63,861 nt of DNA from Corynebacterium sp. HMSC074A01 (lineage in GTDB: Bacteria; Actinomycetota; Actinomycetes; Mycobacteriales; Mycobacteriaceae): the NCBI RefSeq assembly GCF_001831515.1, contig NZ_KV825600.1:1-63861 (forward strand), given 5' to 3'. This document shows positions 46,884 through 55,183 of the stretch, in pieces. Position numbers and translations under genes: made by a program. The first letter of the stretch is position 1, and each line of letters opens with the position of its first letter. The notes below the pieces were generated by a model. The model made no database searches. It was not told the DNA's origin and saw only the letters and a program-made list of their open reading frames with translations.

Positions 46884-47702
46884 CTAGAAGCTGTGCTCTG
46901 AAGCCGGGAACTCGCCGGTGTGTACGGCGCGCTTGTAGGCGGCCGCGGCCGCGGTGAGATCGGCGCCGATGGTGCCGAAGCGGCGGACAAAGCGTGCGCG
47001 GTGGTCGCCTTCCGGCAGGTCAGCCATGTCGTGCCAGACCAGAACCTGCGCGTCGGTATCCGGGCCCGCGCCAATGCCCACGGTGGGGATGGGGCAATCG
47101 CGCGTGAGCTTCGCAGCGAGTGCGGCGGGCACCATTTCGAAGACGATGAGGTCTGCGCCGGCGTCGGTGACGGCGTTGACGTCGTCAAGCAATTGCGCGG
47201 CGGAGTCATCGCGGCCCTGCACCTTGAAGCCGCTCAGGCTGTCCACTGATTGCGGGGTGAAGCCGACGTGCGCGCACACCGCAAGACCTGCGTTTTTGAG
47301 CGCGCGGATGCGCGGAGCGATGCGCACGCCGCCCTCGAGCTTGACCATATGCGCGCCCGTGCGGCGCACCATGTCGGTGGAGGTGTGGACGCACTGCTCG
47401 TCGCTCGCCTCGTAGCTGCCGAAAGGCAGGTCCAGGATGACCAGGGCGTTGCCCGCGCCGCGGACCACGGCGGCGCCGAGGTAGACCATCTCGTCGATGG
47501 AGACCTGGTTGGTGGTCTCGTAGCCGAAGACCACATTCGCCGCGGAGTCGCCGACCAGCATGCACTCGATGCCGGCCTGGGCGAACGCGCGGGCGGTGGA
47601 GTAGTCGTAGGCGGTGAGCATGGCCCACTTCTCGCCGGCTGCTTTCTTCTGTACCAGGTCAGCGACCCGGACTTTCTTCGTAGGTGCTAAGTAACTCGTC
47701 AC
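46884..47702 (-). CDS. panB: 3-methyl-2-oxobutanoate hydroxymethyltransferase
   Basis: The 272-residue TIM-barrel enzyme makes ketopantoate from 2-oxoisovalerate and methylene-tetrahydrofolate. The Mg-binding LVGDSAANVVFGYE is near residue 48, LDLPFGSYEAS near 91 and the catalytic Glu in VFEMVPA near 188. The start is GTG (MTSYLAP); TAAGAT 6 nt upstream suggests a leaderless message. The gene ends 2 nt from the end of convergent panC. Confidence 0.93.
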   Translation of the reverse strand: MTSYLAPTKKVRVADLVQKKAAGEKWAMLTAYDYSTARAFAQAGIECMLVGDSAANVVFGYETTNQVSIDEMVYLGAAVVRGAGNALVILDLPFGSYEASDEQCVHTSTDMVRRTGAHMVKLEGGVRIAPRIRALKNAGLAVCAHVGFTPQSVDSLSGFKVQGRDDSAAQLLDDVNAVTDAGADLIVFEMVPAALAAKLTRDCPIPTVGIGAGPDTDAQVLVWHDMADLPEGDHRARFVRRFGTIGADLTAAAAAYKRAVHTGEFPASEHSF

Positions 47703-47708
47703 GCGGTC

Positions 47709-47714
47709 ATCTTA
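47709..47714 (-). promoter_or_regulatory. -10 box of panB (leaderless)
   Basis: TAAGAT on the minus strand, 6 nt before the GTG start. Confidence 0.45.
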
Positions 47715-47725
47715 GCCCGCCGGTG

Positions 47726-48757
47726 TTAGTAGCGGATCGCCATACGCCCGTCGATCTTGCCCTGGCGCATGCGCTCGAAGACATCGTTGACGTCGTCAAG
47801 CTCGCAGGCGGTCACATGCGGCACGACCTTGCCGCGGGCGTAGAAGTCCAGCGCCTCGGCCATGTCCTGGCGGGTGCCCACGAGGGAGCCGCGGATGGTG
47901 ATGCCGCGCAGCACGATGTCGAAGATCGGCGCCGGGAAGTCCCCCGGCGGCAGACCGTTGAAGACGATGGTGCCGTCGGAGCGGCACATGCCGATGGCCT
48001 GGCCGAAGGCGGCCGGGTGGACGGCGGTCACCACGATGCCGTGCGCGCCGCCCTCGGTGTACTCCTGCACCGCTTCGGCCGGGTCTTGGTCCTTGGCGTT
48101 GACGGTGAATTCTGCACCCAGCTTCTTGGCCAGCTCGAGCTTTTCGTCGGCAATGTCGACGGCAACCACGCGCATGCCCATGGCGACGGCGTACTGCACC
48201 GCCACGTGCCCGAGCCCGCCGATGCCGGAGATCACTACGAACTGGCCGGGCTTGATCTCGGTCACCTTGAGCGCCTTGTAGACGGTCACGCCCGCGCACA
48301 GGATCGGCGCGACCTCCACGGGGTCTGCACCCTCGGGGATGCGCGGTGCGTAGCGGGTGTCCACCAGCATGTACTGGCCGAAGGAGCCGTCGACGGTGTA
48401 GCCGCCGTACTCCGCCTCGGCGCAGTAGGTTTCACGCCCGGTGCGGCAGAATTCGCACTCGCCGCACGAGGACCACAGCCAGGCATTGCCGACCATGTTG
48501 CCGACTTCGACTGGGTGCTCGCCCGGTCCGAGCTCGACTACTTCACCGACGCCCTCGTGGCCGGGAACGAACGGTGGCGCGGGCTTGACAGGCCAGTCAC
48601 CCTCTGCCGCGTGCAGGTCGGTGTGGCAGATGCCGGAGGCGTGCAGCTTCACCAGTGCCTGGAACGGGCCAGGGGAGGGCAGGTCGATGTCTTCTACGTG
48701 CAGCGTGGGGCCAAATTCCTTGACGACGGCGGCGCGCATGGATGTAGGGGCAGTCAT
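47726..48757 (-). CDS. adhA: Zinc-dependent alcohol dehydrogenase
   Basis: The 343-residue MDR-family enzyme oxidises ethanol with NAD+. Catalytic zinc ligands are in SGICHTD and GHEGVGEV. The structural zinc is held by CGECEFCRTGRETYC (about residues 95-109). The NAD loop is ISGIGGLGHVA (about 170). Length is close to C. glutamicum AdhA (345 aa). Together with Ald it gives ethanol to acetate. The ATG at 48757 follows GGAGGAGATC; the frame is open upstream without a site. Confidence 0.9.
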   Translation of the reverse strand: MTAPTSMRAAVVKEFGPTLHVEDIDLPSPGPFQALVKLHASGICHTDLHAAEGDWPVKPAPPFVPGHEGVGEVVELGPGEHPVEVGNMVGNAWLWSSCGECEFCRTGRETYCAEAEYGGYTVDGSFGQYMLVDTRYAPRIPEGADPVEVAPILCAGVTVYKALKVTEIKPGQFVVISGIGGLGHVAVQYAVAMGMRVVAVDIADEKLELAKKLGAEFTVNAKDQDPAEAVQEYTEGGAHGIVVTAVHPAAFGQAIGMCRSDGTIVFNGLPPGDFPAPIFDIVLRGITIRGSLVGTRQDMAEALDFYARGKVVPHVTACELDDVNDVFERMRQGKIDGRMAIRY

Positions 48758-48887
48758 TGTGATCTCCTCCAATGGGTTGAATAAAGGTGACGCACGCCAT
48801 GCTATATCCGTAAGAGTGACGGGGGCAACGACCCTACCCCCGGCGGTCGCCCAACCCAAAACACCCCCACCCATTTGACGCGCGCGG

Positions 48888-48893
48888 TAGGCT
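48888..48893 (+). promoter_or_regulatory. -10 box of the DUF4265-like gene (leaderless)
   Basis: TAGGCT, 7 nt before the ATG at 48901. Confidence 0.35.
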
Positions 48894-48900
48894 GCGAGGC

Positions 48901-49314
48901 ATGCAGTACCCCACCGCGATTCTCACCCGGGTGGCTATGCCCGGGGTGGAAAATGAGCAGATGGCCGCGCACAACCTGGGCGGGAACCACTTCGTGGTGG
49001 CGAGCGTCCCCTTTGTAGACGTCTCGCTGGCCGTCGGCGATATCGTCGAGTGCGTCCGCGTTGGCGGCAATTGGCACGTTGACCGGGTGCTGGTGCGCGG
49101 CGGGGCGTCGACAATGCGCATCCTGCCGGAGGAGCAGCAGCCGCACGAGATCGCGGAGACGCTGTTGGCGTTCGGGTGCCGCGTCGAGATCGGCCCCGGC
49201 GGGATGCTCGCCGCGAGCATTGGCCCCGACTGCCCGATGGAGGGCATCCGCGAGTGGCTCGATGGGCTCGAGGCGGACGGTGTGATCCAGCAGGCTCCCG
49301 GCTACATGGCCTAG
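48901..49314 (+). CDS. DUF4265-like small protein
   Basis: The 137-residue protein is soluble, with mixed alpha/beta character. The first half (NLGGNHFVVASVPFVDVSLAVGD, split over two strands, then VECVRVGGNWHVDRVLVRGG) is the kind of pattern seen in DUF4265 proteins. The second half (LPEEQQPHEIAETLLAFGCRVE) is ferredoxin-fold-like. No catalytic motif is evident. It appears monocistronic, between adhA and sseA. The family label is tentative and the function unknown. Confidence 0.55.
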   Translation: MQYPTAILTRVAMPGVENEQMAAHNLGGNHFVVASVPFVDVSLAVGDIVECVRVGGNWHVDRVLVRGGASTMRILPEEQQPHEIAETLLAFGCRVEIGPGGMLAASIGPDCPMEGIREWLDGLEADGVIQQAPGYMA

Positions 49315-49356
49315 CCTGCGTAAAAGCGTTGGCCTGTGGCGGGCGCGCGGGCCGGT

Positions 49357-49362
49357 TACACT
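49357..49362 (+). promoter_or_regulatory. -10 box of sseA (leaderless)
   Basis: TACACT, 7 nt before the ATG at 49370. Confidence 0.45.
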
Positions 49363-49369
49363 GGCAGCC

Positions 49370-50212
49370 ATGAGCGTATTTGTCTCCGCGGAAGACCTCC
49401 GGCTGCGCATCCGCGCCGGGGAGAAGAACACTATCCTCGCGTCCCTGTGGGAGCCGGAGGAGGGTAAGGCCGTCTCCAAGTACCGGTCCGAACATATCCC
49501 GACCTCGCAGTTCTGCGACCCGGCCGCGCACCTCGCCGGCCTGCCCGGCTCGCGCAGTGGCCGTAACCCGCTGCCCGCACCGGAGGTTGTCGAGCGGGCC
49601 ATCCGCATGTGGGGCATCGGCCCCGGCCGCCCGGTGATCGCCTATGACCAGGGCAATTGCCTGTACGCGGCGCGCGCCTGGTGGGTGTTGCGCTGGATGG
49701 GTATCGAGGACATCCACATTCTGGATGGCGGTTTCGCCGACTGGGATCGCCGCGGCTTCCACACGCTCGCGGGCCCCGGCTCGCCCGCGGTCAAGCGCCA
49801 GGTACCTACCCGTCCAGGCAGCATGCCGACTGCGGAGATGTCGCAGGTGCGCGAGTTCGAGGGCCTGCTTATCGACGCCCGCGGGGCCGACCGCTTCGCC
49901 GGCCGCAGAGAAAACCTCGACCTGCGTGCGGGCCACATTCCGGGCGCGCTGAATCTGCCGGTCTACGACCTGTTCGACAAGGAAACGCGCACGCTGCGCT
50001 CGGTCGAGGAAATCCGCGGCCGCCTCGCCGAAGTGGGACTCACCCAGAACATCGATCCGGCCGAGGTCATCGTCTACTCCGGTTCCGGCAACCACTCCGC
50101 CCTGCTGATCGCGGTGATGGAGCACGTCGGCCTGCCCGTGGTCACGCACTACGTGGGCGGCTGGTCGCAGTGGAGCGCGGAGAAGTCCAACCCGATTGCC
50201 ACGGACGTGTAA
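49370..50212 (+). CDS. sseA: Tandem-rhodanese sulfurtransferase-like protein, catalytic Cys replaced
   Basis: The 280-residue protein has two rhodanese domains (residues ~1-135 and ~150-275). In active enzymes the C-terminal domain carries a loop such as YCGSGVTA with the persulfide-forming Cys. Here the same place reads YSGSGNHSALL (about residue 241), with Ser for Cys. The other hallmarks remain (DARGADRFAGR, GHIPGALNLP, GGWSQW). It may be a non-catalytic sulfur or anion-binding protein. The symbol reflects family only. Confidence 0.8.
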   Translation: MSVFVSAEDLRLRIRAGEKNTILASLWEPEEGKAVSKYRSEHIPTSQFCDPAAHLAGLPGSRSGRNPLPAPEVVERAIRMWGIGPGRPVIAYDQGNCLYAARAWWVLRWMGIEDIHILDGGFADWDRRGFHTLAGPGSPAVKRQVPTRPGSMPTAEMSQVREFEGLLIDARGADRFAGRRENLDLRAGHIPGALNLPVYDLFDKETRTLRSVEEIRGRLAEVGLTQNIDPAEVIVYSGSGNHSALLIAVMEHVGLPVVTHYVGGWSQWSAEKSNPIATDV

Positions 50213-50248
50213 CGGCCGCGCCCGGCAAGGCAGTAACATCAGTTCGCG

Positions 50249-51508
50249 ATGGCACCTTTACTCATTGTTGTAGCGCTGCTCGTCATAGCGGCCGGAGTCG
50301 CGCTTTGGCTTAGCGACGCCCGCGAGCGCCCCTCCACCGACGCCACCGACACTACAGTCGCCGCCGACTTTGTCGAGCCTGCTGAGCCTGCCGAGCCTGC
50401 GCGCGAGGCTGAGCCTGTCGAGCCGGAACCGGAGCCTGAGCCGGAACCTGTCGAGCCGGAGCCGATTCCGGAGCCCGCTCCAGAACCTGAGCCGATTCCG
50501 GAGCCTGTCGAGTCGGAAGCCGAGCCTGAACCGGAACCGGAACCGATCCCGGAGCCTGTCGAGCCCGAACCGGAACCAGAGCCCGCACCCGCCCCAACCC
50601 CCACCCCCAAACCCGCCCCGCGGGCGCACCGGAAGTCCGGCCTGCAGTTCCCGGGCGCGTCCCGGCGCGAACGCAAGGCCTGGGCGGAGGGCCACGGGTT
50701 CTCCTTCGCCAAGCACAGCGATGAGCTGGTCGGGGAGTGGCAGCGCGGCGCTGCGGCTGCGGGCGCGACGCCGAAGGACATCGCCTCCGGATCGATCTAC
50801 GGCCACTCCACTCACGTGATGGACTTAGGCGGGGTGACCGTCATCGCGATGGACACCGGTCGCATCAGCGACGTGGTCGTGGATATGCGCCGCGAGGGTT
50901 TCCACGCGGATTCCTCCGCCGACCTCGTCACCGTGACCGAGGCCGAAGGCTTCACCGTGCTCGGCACGCACGCGGGCGCGGTCGAGCGCTTCCTGGACGT
51001 GCGCGTGCGCACCGCGCTCTCCTCGCTGCCGGAGGCCGTGACCGCCGCGTGGTTCGAGTCCGATTGGGTGCTCGCAGAGATGGATCGCTCCTCGGCCGCG
51101 GCCGAGTGGGACGCGACCCTCGCGCCGCTCGCCCTGCTTGCCGACGCCGCGCGGACCCTCCCGCCCGAGACCGCCGACCAGATCGAGTTCGGTTTCGCCA
51201 CCCGCGACATGCCCGAGCAGACGCTCACGCCGGAGGAACACGCGCAGCTGCGACCGGTCACGCGCCCGGAGCCGGAGGAGCCACACGTGCAGCGCCCGGA
51301 CGAGCCGCTCGAGATGCCGACCCGCGTCACCGGCGCGGTGCGCGGGCAGGTGGACTACAGCGACCTCGGCGGCGACGAGGTCGCCCCCATCGCGGATGGC
51401 GCGCCCGAGGAGCGCCCAACTGATTTGACGCGGGTGCGGCGCGAGCAGGCACCGTCGTCGATTTTCGACGACGCGCCGACGAAGGACCCAAAGAAAGAGG
51501 AAGAGTAG
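50249..51508 (+). CDS. Membrane-anchored protein with Pro/Glu-rich stalk
   Basis: The 419-residue protein has one N-terminal hydrophobic segment (residues 3-22), then a low-complexity stalk of Pro/Glu repeats ([13 protein letters not shown]; residues ~42-125) and a folded domain of about 290 residues. The domain begins with a basic stretch ([15 protein letters not shown]) and ends in acidic, disordered sequence. The topology (stalk inside or outside) is not settled. The last codons are 0 nt from pyrE. I recognise this as a corynebacterial/mycolata-type conserved protein only in layout; the function is unknown. Confidence 0.7.
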   Translation: MAPLLIVVALLVIAAGVALWLSDARERPSTDATDTTVAADFVEPAEPAEPAREAEPVEPEPEPEPEPVEPEPIPEPAPEPEPIPEPVESEAEPEPEPEPIPEPVEPEPEPEPAPAPTPTPKPAPRAHRKSGLQFPGASRRERKAWAEGHGFSFAKHSDELVGEWQRGAAAAGATPKDIASGSIYGHSTHVMDLGGVTVIAMDTGRISDVVVDMRREGFHADSSADLVTVTEAEGFTVLGTHAGAVERFLDVRVRTALSSLPEAVTAAWFESDWVLAEMDRSSAAAEWDATLAPLALLADAARTLPPETADQIEFGFATRDMPEQTLTPEEHAQLRPVTRPEPEEPHVQRPDEPLEMPTRVTGAVRGQVDYSDLGGDEVAPIADGAPEERPTDLTRVRREQAPSSIFDDAPTKDPKKEEE

Positions 51509-52051
51509 ATGAGCAACACAGCAGACAAAGCACGGCTTGCAGACCTGGTCAAGGAGCTGGCGGTCGTCCACGGCAAGGTCACCCTGTCTTCGGGCAAAGA
51601 GGCGGACTACTACGTCGACCTGCGCCGCGCCACGCTGCACCACGAGGCGTCCCGCCTGATCGGCGCGCAGCTGCGCGAGCTGACCAAAGACCTCGAGTTC
51701 GACGCCGTCGGCGGCCTGACCTTGGGCGCGGACCCGGTCGCCACCGCGGTGATGCACGCCGAGGGGCGCGACATCGACAGCTTCGTGGTGCGTAAGGAAG
51801 CGAAGAAGCACGGGATGCAGCGCCGCATCGAGGGCCCGAGCATTGTGGGCAAGAAGGTCCTGGTGGTGGAGGACACCACTACGACCGGCAACTCTCCGCT
51901 GACCGCGGTGGAGGCGTGCCGCGCCGAGGGCGCTGAGGTCGTCGCCGTCGCCACGGTGGTTGACCGCGCCACGGGTGCCGCAAAGGTGATCGAGGGCGCC
52001 GGGCTGGAGTACCGCTTCCTGCTCGGCCTCGAGGACCTGGGCCTTGCCTGA
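51509..52051 (+). CDS. pyrE: Orotate phosphoribosyltransferase
   Basis: The 180-residue enzyme forms OMP from orotate and PRPP in pyrimidine synthesis. The PRPP-binding loop VLVVEDTTTTGNSP is at about residues 117-130, and the mobile catalytic loop KEAKKHGMQRRIEG at about 96-109. The N-terminal KVTLSSGKEADYYVDLR is typical of actinobacterial PyrE (Rv0382c in M. tuberculosis). GAGGAAG precedes the ATG. It overlaps the methylase gene downstream by 8 nt. Confidence 0.95.
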   Translation: MSNTADKARLADLVKELAVVHGKVTLSSGKEADYYVDLRRATLHHEASRLIGAQLRELTKDLEFDAVGGLTLGADPVATAVMHAEGRDIDSFVVRKEAKKHGMQRRIEGPSIVGKKVLVVEDTTTTGNSPLTAVEACRAEGAEVVAVATVVDRATGAAKVIEGAGLEYRFLLGLEDLGLA

Positions 52052-52697
52052 GCAACCCGCGAAAGGCCCGACCGAATGGAATGAGGGCCGCCACGGCGTC
52101 GGGCCGTGGGAGGGCCCGCTGCCTGACGACGCCCGCCTGGACCCGGAGCTCCTGGCCAATGGCGACCGCCGCAACGTCGTCGACGCCTACCGCTACTGGT
52201 CTATGGACGCGATCGTCGCGGAGCTCGATAGCCGCCGCCACCCCTTCCACGTGGCGATCGAGAACTTTGAAAACGACATGAACATCGGCACCGTGGTGCG
52301 CACCGCCAACGCGTTCCTCGCCAAAGAGGTGCACATCATCGGGCGCAAGCGATGGAACCGCCGCGGTGCGATGGTCACGGACCGCTACCAGCACATCCGC
52401 CATCATGAAAGCGTGGCGGACTTCGCCGCTTGGGCGAAAACAGAGGACATCCCCGTCGTGGCGATCGACAACACCCCCGGGTGCGTCCCGCTGGAGACGG
52501 CCGAGCTGCCCGAGCGCTGCGTGCTCGTCTTCGGCCAGGAGGGCCCCGGCATCACGGACGAGACGCAGCACGCGGCGAGCATGACCTGCTCGATCGCCCA
52601 GTTCGGCTCGACGCGCTCCATCAACGCGGGCGTGGCTGCGGGCATCGCGATGCACGCGTGGGTGCGCCAGCACGCGGACCTTGGCCAGGCTTGGTAA
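52044..52697 (+). CDS. TrmH/SpoU-family RNA methyltransferase
   Basis: The 217-residue SPOUT methylase has the three family motifs: ENFENDMNIGTVVRTANAF (about residue 73), LVFGQEGPGI (about 166) and STRSINAGVAAGIAMHAW (about 192), which form the knotted S-adenosylmethionine site. It probably 2'-O-methylates tRNA or rRNA; the exact nucleotide is unknown. The start is an uncommon TTG that overlaps pyrE by 8 nt, so it depends on coupled translation. The pyrE-methylase order is also known from mycobacteria. Confidence 0.88.
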   Translation: MPEQPAKGPTEWNEGRHGVGPWEGPLPDDARLDPELLANGDRRNVVDAYRYWSMDAIVAELDSRRHPFHVAIENFENDMNIGTVVRTANAFLAKEVHIIGRKRWNRRGAMVTDRYQHIRHHESVADFAAWAKTEDIPVVAIDNTPGCVPLETAELPERCVLVFGQEGPGITDETQHAASMTCSIAQFGSTRSINAGVAAGIAMHAWVRQHADLGQAW

Positions 52698-52784
52698 ACC
52701 CGGATGGATATTTCTCTGCAATATTCCGGCCTGCTCTGGCAATATAAAGACCGTACGAGCTCGTTGTAGGTGTTGGGAGCAGAT

Positions 52785-53993
52785 GTGTCAGAACCCGCGT
52801 CGCCGTGGCCGCGGCGTGCCGATTTAGCTGAGCAGGCCATCCACAAGCGGCATTCGCAGAAGCTGTGGAAGATGCCGCGGACCAATTTGGCGGTGGTCAC
52901 CTGGCCCCCGGGGGCGAAGGACCGCCTGTTCTGGCACTGGCATTACTGGTGGCAGGCGCACTACCTGGACTGTCAGGTGGATGCGGCGCTGCGTGAGCCG
53001 ACGAAGGCTCGTCGGAACCGGGTGCAGCACACGCTGCGCGCGATGAGCTACCGCACGGGCGGCAAGCTCACGGCCAACAAGTACTACGACGATAAGGCGT
53101 GGTTGGCGCTGGCGTGGAACCGCGCGCTGGCCCTCGATGGGGTGCGCCGGACGAAGGCGCTCAACCAACTCGAGTTCGACCTGCTCGCGGGCATTGACCC
53201 AGTCACGGGCGTGCTGCCCTGGCGTCGCGGCGAGACCTTCTACAACATCCCCTCGAACGGCCCGGCGGCCATCCTGTTCGCGCGCACGGGCCGGTTGGAC
53301 AAGTCGCGGCAGGTGCTGGACTGGATCTTTGACAACCTGGTGCGCGAGAACGGCCTGCTCGAGGACGGAATCCGCATGCGCATGCACGGCCCGGAGGTGG
53401 TGGAGAAGATCTACACCTACAACCAGGGCACAGTCCTCGGCGCGAGCTTGGAGATCGCGCTGGCGCTTCGCGACGAGGTGGGGTTGGCCCACGACGAACC
53501 GATCGACTCCTTTGCCAACTCCGAGCGCGCCGACGCGTCCGTCTTCTACATCACGCACATCCGCGCGATTGTGCAGGCGATCGCGCTGCACCTGGCTACC
53601 CCGCAGGGTGTGATCATCAGCCCGAAGTACGAGTCCGGCGACGGCGACGGCGGCCTGTTCAAGGGCATCCTGGCCCGCTACCTGGCTGAGGTCGCGGTGC
53701 GGATGCCGGTGGACAGCCGCGAGAACATTGCGACACGAAGGGTGGCCGCCCGCCTGGTGCGCGCATCCGCGGAGTCCCTGTGGCAGCATCGCCTCGAAGT
53801 CGACGGCCTGCCCGTCTTTGCCGCCGAGTGGACAGAGGACGCGAAGCTGCCGCATAACTACGGGCTCGGCCCCGCCAGCATCAGCGAAGCGGTAGGGCTT
53901 CTGCGCATTGATGAGCGCGATTTGTCGGTCCAGCTGTCCGGTTGGATGCTGCTTGAGGCAGCGGCAAGAATCTCCAATGCACCGGGGCTATAA
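52785..53993 (+). CDS. Glycoside hydrolase family 76 (alpha-1,6-mannanase-like)
   Basis: A 402-residue all-helical barrel protein of the GH76 type. The catalytic Asp pair is in KYYDDKAWLALAW (about residue 100), and the family motif IYTYNQGTVLGA lies near 210. No signal peptide is present, so the protein is probably cytoplasmic, unusual for an enzyme acting on alpha-1,6-mannan. The start is GTG at 52785, with GGGAG five bases upstream; alternative in-frame starts lie just upstream. It sits before fba, as in M. tuberculosis (Rv0365c/Rv0363c). The true substrate is open. Confidence 0.85.
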   Translation: MSEPASPWPRRADLAEQAIHKRHSQKLWKMPRTNLAVVTWPPGAKDRLFWHWHYWWQAHYLDCQVDAALREPTKARRNRVQHTLRAMSYRTGGKLTANKYYDDKAWLALAWNRALALDGVRRTKALNQLEFDLLAGIDPVTGVLPWRRGETFYNIPSNGPAAILFARTGRLDKSRQVLDWIFDNLVRENGLLEDGIRMRMHGPEVVEKIYTYNQGTVLGASLEIALALRDEVGLAHDEPIDSFANSERADASVFYITHIRAIVQAIALHLATPQGVIISPKYESGDGDGGLFKGILARYLAEVAVRMPVDSRENIATRRVAARLVRASAESLWQHRLEVDGLPVFAAEWTEDAKLPHNYGLGPASISEAVGLLRIDERDLSVQLSGWMLLEAAARISNAPGL

Positions 53994-54047
53994 AAAGGGC
54001 ATACTGGAACACGTACTACCTACCCGCAACTTTGGAGGTTTTTCCCC

Positions 54048-55082
54048 ATGCCAATTGCTACTCCTGAGGTCTACAACCAGATGCTGGATAGTGCAAAGAA
54101 GGGCGGCTACGCTTTCCCCGCCATCAACTGCACGTCCTCCGAGACCATCAACGCGGCGATTCGGGGCTTCGCCGAGGCTGAGTCTGACGGCATCATTCAG
54201 TTCTCCCTTGGTGGCGCTGAGTTCGGTTCCGGTCTGGGCGTGAAGAACAAGGTGGCGGGTGCCCTGGCCCTGGCCGCATTCGCACACGAGATCGCCCAGC
54301 ACTACGACGTGAACATTGCGCTGCACACGGACCACTGCCAGAAGGAGGTCCTGGACGAGTACGTGCGTCCGCTGATCGCTATCTCCCAGGAGCGCGTGGA
54401 CCGTGGCGAGCTGCCGCTGTTCCAGTCCCACATGTGGGATGGCTCCGCGGTGCCGATCGATGAGAACCTGGAGATCGCGCAGGAGCTGCTGGAGAAGGCA
54501 CGCAAGGCCAACATCATCCTCGAGGCAGAGATCGGCGTCGTCGGCGGCGAAGAGGACGGCGTTGAGGCAAAGGCCGGCGCGAACCTCTACACCACCCCGG
54601 AGGACTTCGAGAAGACCATCGATGCCCTTGGCACCGGCGAGAAGGGCCGCTACCTGCTGGCAGCTACCTTCGGCAACGTCCACGGCGTGTACAAGCCGGG
54701 CAACGTGAAGCTGCGCCCGGAGGTGCTGGACGAGGGCCAGAAGGTCGCCGCGAAGAAGCTCGGCCTGGAAGACGGCGCTCGCCCCTTCGACTTCGTCTTC
54801 CACGGTGGCTCGGGCTCCGAGAAGGAGAAGATCGAGGAGTCGCTGCGTTACGGCGTGGTGAAGATGAACGTGGACACCGATACCCAGTACGCGTTCACCC
54901 GCCCGGTGGCTTCGCACATGTTTGAGAACTATGACGGTGTGCTGAAGATCGACGGCGAGGTGGGCAACAAGAAGGCCTATGACCCGCGTTCCTACCTGAA
55001 GAAGGCGGAGGCCTCCATGACCGAGCGTGTCATTGAGGCGTGCCAGGATCTGCACGCTGTCGGCCGCTCTGTGTCGAAGTAG
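54048..55082 (+). CDS. fba: Fructose-bisphosphate aldolase, class II
   Basis: The 344-residue zinc aldolase splits fructose 1,6-bisphosphate in glycolysis and works in reverse in gluconeogenesis. Zinc ligands include the His residues in LHTDHCQK (about residue 94), in NVHGVYKPG (about 212) and in FVFHGGSGS (about 252). The length equals that of C. glutamicum Fda. GGAGG (54032-54036) precedes the ATG. A strong terminator follows. Confidence 0.96.
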   Translation: MPIATPEVYNQMLDSAKKGGYAFPAINCTSSETINAAIRGFAEAESDGIIQFSLGGAEFGSGLGVKNKVAGALALAAFAHEIAQHYDVNIALHTDHCQKEVLDEYVRPLIAISQERVDRGELPLFQSHMWDGSAVPIDENLEIAQELLEKARKANIILEAEIGVVGGEEDGVEAKAGANLYTTPEDFEKTIDALGTGEKGRYLLAATFGNVHGVYKPGNVKLRPEVLDEGQKVAAKKLGLEDGARPFDFVFHGGSGSEKEKIEESLRYGVVKMNVDTDTQYAFTRPVASHMFENYDGVLKIDGEVGNKKAYDPRSYLKKAEASMTERVIEACQDLHAVGRSVSK

Positions 55083-55108
55083 TCCTCGTGGCCCGCTGAG
55101 CGCCAGCG

Positions 55109-55145
55109 AAGCGCCGCCCCTTAAAGCCCAGGGGCGGCGCTTTCG
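55109..55145 (+). terminator. Intrinsic terminator of fba
   Basis: AAGCGCCGCCCC and GGGGCGGCGCTT form a 12-bp perfect stem with a 10-nt loop. The stem ends in TTT. Confidence 0.8.
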
Positions 55146-55183
55146 CGTGTCTGGGCAGCCGGTGAGGGGCTAGGGTATTGGTC

